In this document: positions 4,683-6,261 of the stretch, piece after piece | Numbering within the stretch: position 1 is the first letter of the stretch | Layout of the letters: every line of letters starts with the position of its first letter | Origin: Chloroflexota bacterium | GTDB lineage: Bacteria; Chloroflexota; Dehalococcoidia; Lucifugimonadales; JACPCL1 | Length of the DNA stretch: 6,261 nt | Reading direction: 5' to 3' | Assembly: GCA_016210395.1 (NCBI GenBank) | Contig: JACQUI010000098.1 | Coordinates: 1 to 6,261 of the forward strand | Notes under the pieces: model-generated | Database searches by the model: none | The model's input: only the letters and a program-made list of their open reading frames with translations | Told to the model about the DNA's origin: nothing | Made by a program: the position numbers and the translations under genes

Positions 4683-6261
4683 ATGGTTGGAAAAGCAACA
4701 ACGCAACATACCGTAGTGGCTATTGAAAAATTCCGCTACTTGGCTGCCATTGTGCAGTCATCGGAAGATGCCATCATCGGTAAAGACCTGGACGGCATTG
4801 TCACAAGCTGGAACCCCGCCGCGGAGAAAATGTTTGGGTACACCGAGAGAGAGGCCGTGGGCCAGCCCGTCTCCATCATCGGCGTGCAGGGACGCGACAA
4901 TGAGTTCATGGAGATCATCGAAAAGGTCAAACAAGGCATACGGATAGAACGCTACGAGACCCAGCGCAGGCGGAAAGACGGGACGCTGGTGGATGTGTCG
5001 GTCACGGCCTCTCCTGTCATGGATGAAGAGGGAACGCTGATAGGGCTTTCGGTCATTGATAGGGATATCAGGTCCCAGAAGCAAGCTTCTCAGTACGCGC
5101 AAAGCCTGGCGGCAATCGTGCAGTCCTCTGAAGACGCCATCATCGGCAAAGACCTGGATGGGGTTGTCACAAGCTGGAACCCCGCCGCCGAAAAAATGTT
5201 CGGGCACACTGAGAAGGAGGCCGTAGGCAGGTCCATTTCCATGATCAGCGTCAAGGGCGACCTTGGCCTTGGCGAATATAAAGAGGTCATCGAAAAAGTC
5301 AGGAGCGGGATAAAGGTCGAACGGTACGAAACTCAGCGGAGACGGAAGGACGGGACGTTGGTAGACGTCTCGGTGACGATGTCTCCTGTGCGGGATGAAA
5401 AAGGGATTGTGGTAGGGCTTTCGGCAATTGAGCGGGACATCACATCCCAGAAGCAGGCTTCGCAGTATGCCCGGAGCCTGATCGAGGCCTCCCTGGACCC
5501 GCTGGTCACCATCAGCCCGGACGGCAAGATCACGGACGTCAACGAGGCGACCATCAAGGTCACCGGCATCTCGCGGGAGAGGCTGATAGGGACCGACTTC
5601 TCCAACTATTTCACCGAGCCCGGGAAGGCGCGGGAAGGCTACCAGTTGGTCTTCTCCAAGGGAACGGTCACGGACTACCCGCTGACCATCCGTCACAACG
5701 ATGGAAGGCTAACGGACGTCCTGTACAACGCCTCGGTGTACAAGGACGTGACGGGCAGCGTGCTGGGCGTCTTCGCCGCAGCGCGTGACGTGACATCGCA
5801 GAAGCAGGCTTCGCAGTATGCCCGGAGCTTGATTGAGGCCTCGCTGGACCCGCTGGTCACCATCAGCCCGGACGGCAAGATCACGGACGTCAACGAAGCC
5901 ACTATCAAGGTCACCGGCGTCGACAAAGAGAAGCTTATCGGCGCAGACTTCGCCAACTATTTCACGGAGCCCGGGAAGGCGCGGGAAGGCTACCAGCTGG
6001 TTTTCTCCAAGGGAACGGTCACGGACTATCCGTTGACCATTCGCCACAGCGATGGAATGCTGACGGACGTTTTGTACAACGCCTCAGTGTATAGCGACGT
6101 CGCAGGCAGCGTGCTGGGCGTCTTCGCCGCAGCGCGCGATGTGACTTCGCAGAAGCAGGCTTCGCAGTATGCCCGGAGCCTGATCGAGGCCTCGCTGGAC
6201 CCGCTGGTCACCATCAGCCCGGACGGCAAGATCACGGACGTCAATGAGGCAACCATCAAGG
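4683..6261 (+). CDS. Multi-PAS sensory protein, N-terminal part (3' end outside window)
   Basis: This frame stays open for 526 codons to the end of the window. After a 19-residue leader (MVGKATTQHTVVAIEKFRY) come five PAS units joined by the linker SQKQASQYA(R/Q)S. Type A covers residues 20-141 and 142-265 (AIVQSSEDAIIGKDLDG, TSWNPAAEKMFG, RRRKDGTLVDVSVT). Type B covers 266-382, 383-499 and 500 onward (LIEASLDPLVTISPDGKITD, FTEPGKAREGYQLVFSKG, LYNASVYKD, VLGVFAAARDVT). These are S-box PAS folds, which sense small ligands, redox state or light or mediate protein contacts. No Cys occurs in the visible part, so a LOV flavin adduct and Cys-bound cofactors are ruled out there. No membrane segment is seen, so it is probably cytoplasmic. 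The output domain (histidine kinase, GGDEF or other) lies beyond the window. It has its own promoter and a strong ribosome site. The repeats imply recent internal duplication. Confidence 0.9.
   Translation, partial: MVGKATTQHTVVAIEKFRYLAAIVQSSEDAIIGKDLDGIVTSWNPAAEKMFGYTEREAVGQPVSIIGVQGRDNEFMEIIEKVKQGIRIERYETQRRRKDGTLVDVSVTASPVMDEEGTLIGLSVIDRDIRSQKQASQYAQSLAAIVQSSEDAIIGKDLDGVVTSWNPAAEKMFGHTEKEAVGRSISMISVKGDLGLGEYKEVIEKVRSGIKVERYETQRRRKDGTLVDVSVTMSPVRDEKGIVVGLSAIERDITSQKQASQYARSLIEASLDPLVTISPDGKITDVNEATIKVTGISRERLIGTDFSNYFTEPGKAREGYQLVFSKGTVTDYPLTIRHNDGRLTDVLYNASVYKDVTGSVLGVFAAARDVTSQKQASQYARSLIEASLDPLVTISPDGKITDVNEATIKVTGVDKEKLIGADFANYFTEPGKAREGYQLVFSKGTVTDYPLTIRHSDGMLTDVLYNASVYSDVAGSVLGVFAAARDVTSQKQASQYARSLIEASLDPLVTISPDGKITDVNEATIK
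4740..5477 (+). repeat. Tandem type-A PAS repeats (two copies)
   Basis: Copy 1 spans 4740-5105 (122 codons) and copy 2 spans 5106-5477 (124 codons). The SSEDAIIGKDLDG and RRRKDGTLVDVSVT blocks are identical. The main difference is the segment after SI(I/S)V, where copy 2 is two residues longer and its sequence differs. Divergence is greater than among the type-B copies, so this duplication looks older. Confidence 0.85.
5478..6261 (+). repeat. Tandem type-B PAS repeats (two full copies and a third cut by the edge)
   Basis: The copies lie at 5478-5828, 5829-6179 (351 bp each) and 6180 onward. By hand count, copies 1 and 2 differ at about 42 of 351 bases (about 88% identity) and 10 of 117 residues; most changed codons are synonymous. 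The first 27 residues of all three copies are identical. Amino acid changes cluster at residues 31-42 of the unit (ISRERLIGTDFS against VDKEKLIGADFA). Confidence 0.9.

Noticed and set aside
4758..5696. Long minus-strand open frame (312 codons) and other minus-strand frames across 4736-6259
   Set aside because: They are antisense to the PAS array. Their repeated sequence mirrors the PAS repeats, and the plus-strand frame has clear domains, a promoter and a ribosome site.

Overview
This is a window of moderate to high GC (about 70% in the flanks of ileS and in the hydrolase, lower elsewhere) from a bacterium. The IleRS lacks a C-terminal zinc finger, and a DUF433-type antitoxin and a PAS-repeat sensor are also present. 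Together these would fit Chloroflexota (Dehalococcoidia-like) or a similar lineage, but this is a weak inference because no rRNA or other marker is present.

Layout. (1) 1-1247, plus strand: the 3' part of ileS, cut by the window edge, with a sharply lower-GC block in its middle. (2) 1291-2055, plus strand: a COG3541/RlaP-type nucleotidyltransferase 43 bp behind ileS, probably cotranscribed. (3) 2052-2995, minus strand, convergent with the first two genes: a pile-up of toxin-antitoxin genes. In transcription order it holds an intact DUF433 antitoxin, a 14-codon stub of its DUF5615 (PIN-like) toxin partner, an HI1419-type (RelE/HigB-like) toxin pseudogene with two in-frame stops and a shifted tail, and an HI1420-type antitoxin that has lost most of its recognition-helix region. 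(4) 3175-4107, plus strand: an intact family IV (hormone-sensitive-lipase-like) alpha/beta hydrolase. (5) 4108-4682: a gene-poor stretch with a palindromic repeat, small inverted repeats, several coding-like scraps and a near-consensus sigma-70 promoter. (6) 4683-6261, plus strand, running off the end: a large open reading frame for a PAS-repeat sensory protein, with two copies of one PAS type and then at least two and a half copies of a second, nearly identical type.

The genes do not form one pathway. ileS and the hydrolase are housekeeping or metabolic. The nucleotidyltransferase may act in RNA repair. The minus-strand cluster looks like a decaying defence/addiction island. The PAS protein is an independent signalling gene with its own promoter. 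I see no clear new system. The best leads are the stacked, partly dead toxin-antitoxin modules, the mosaic ileS and the recently expanded PAS array.
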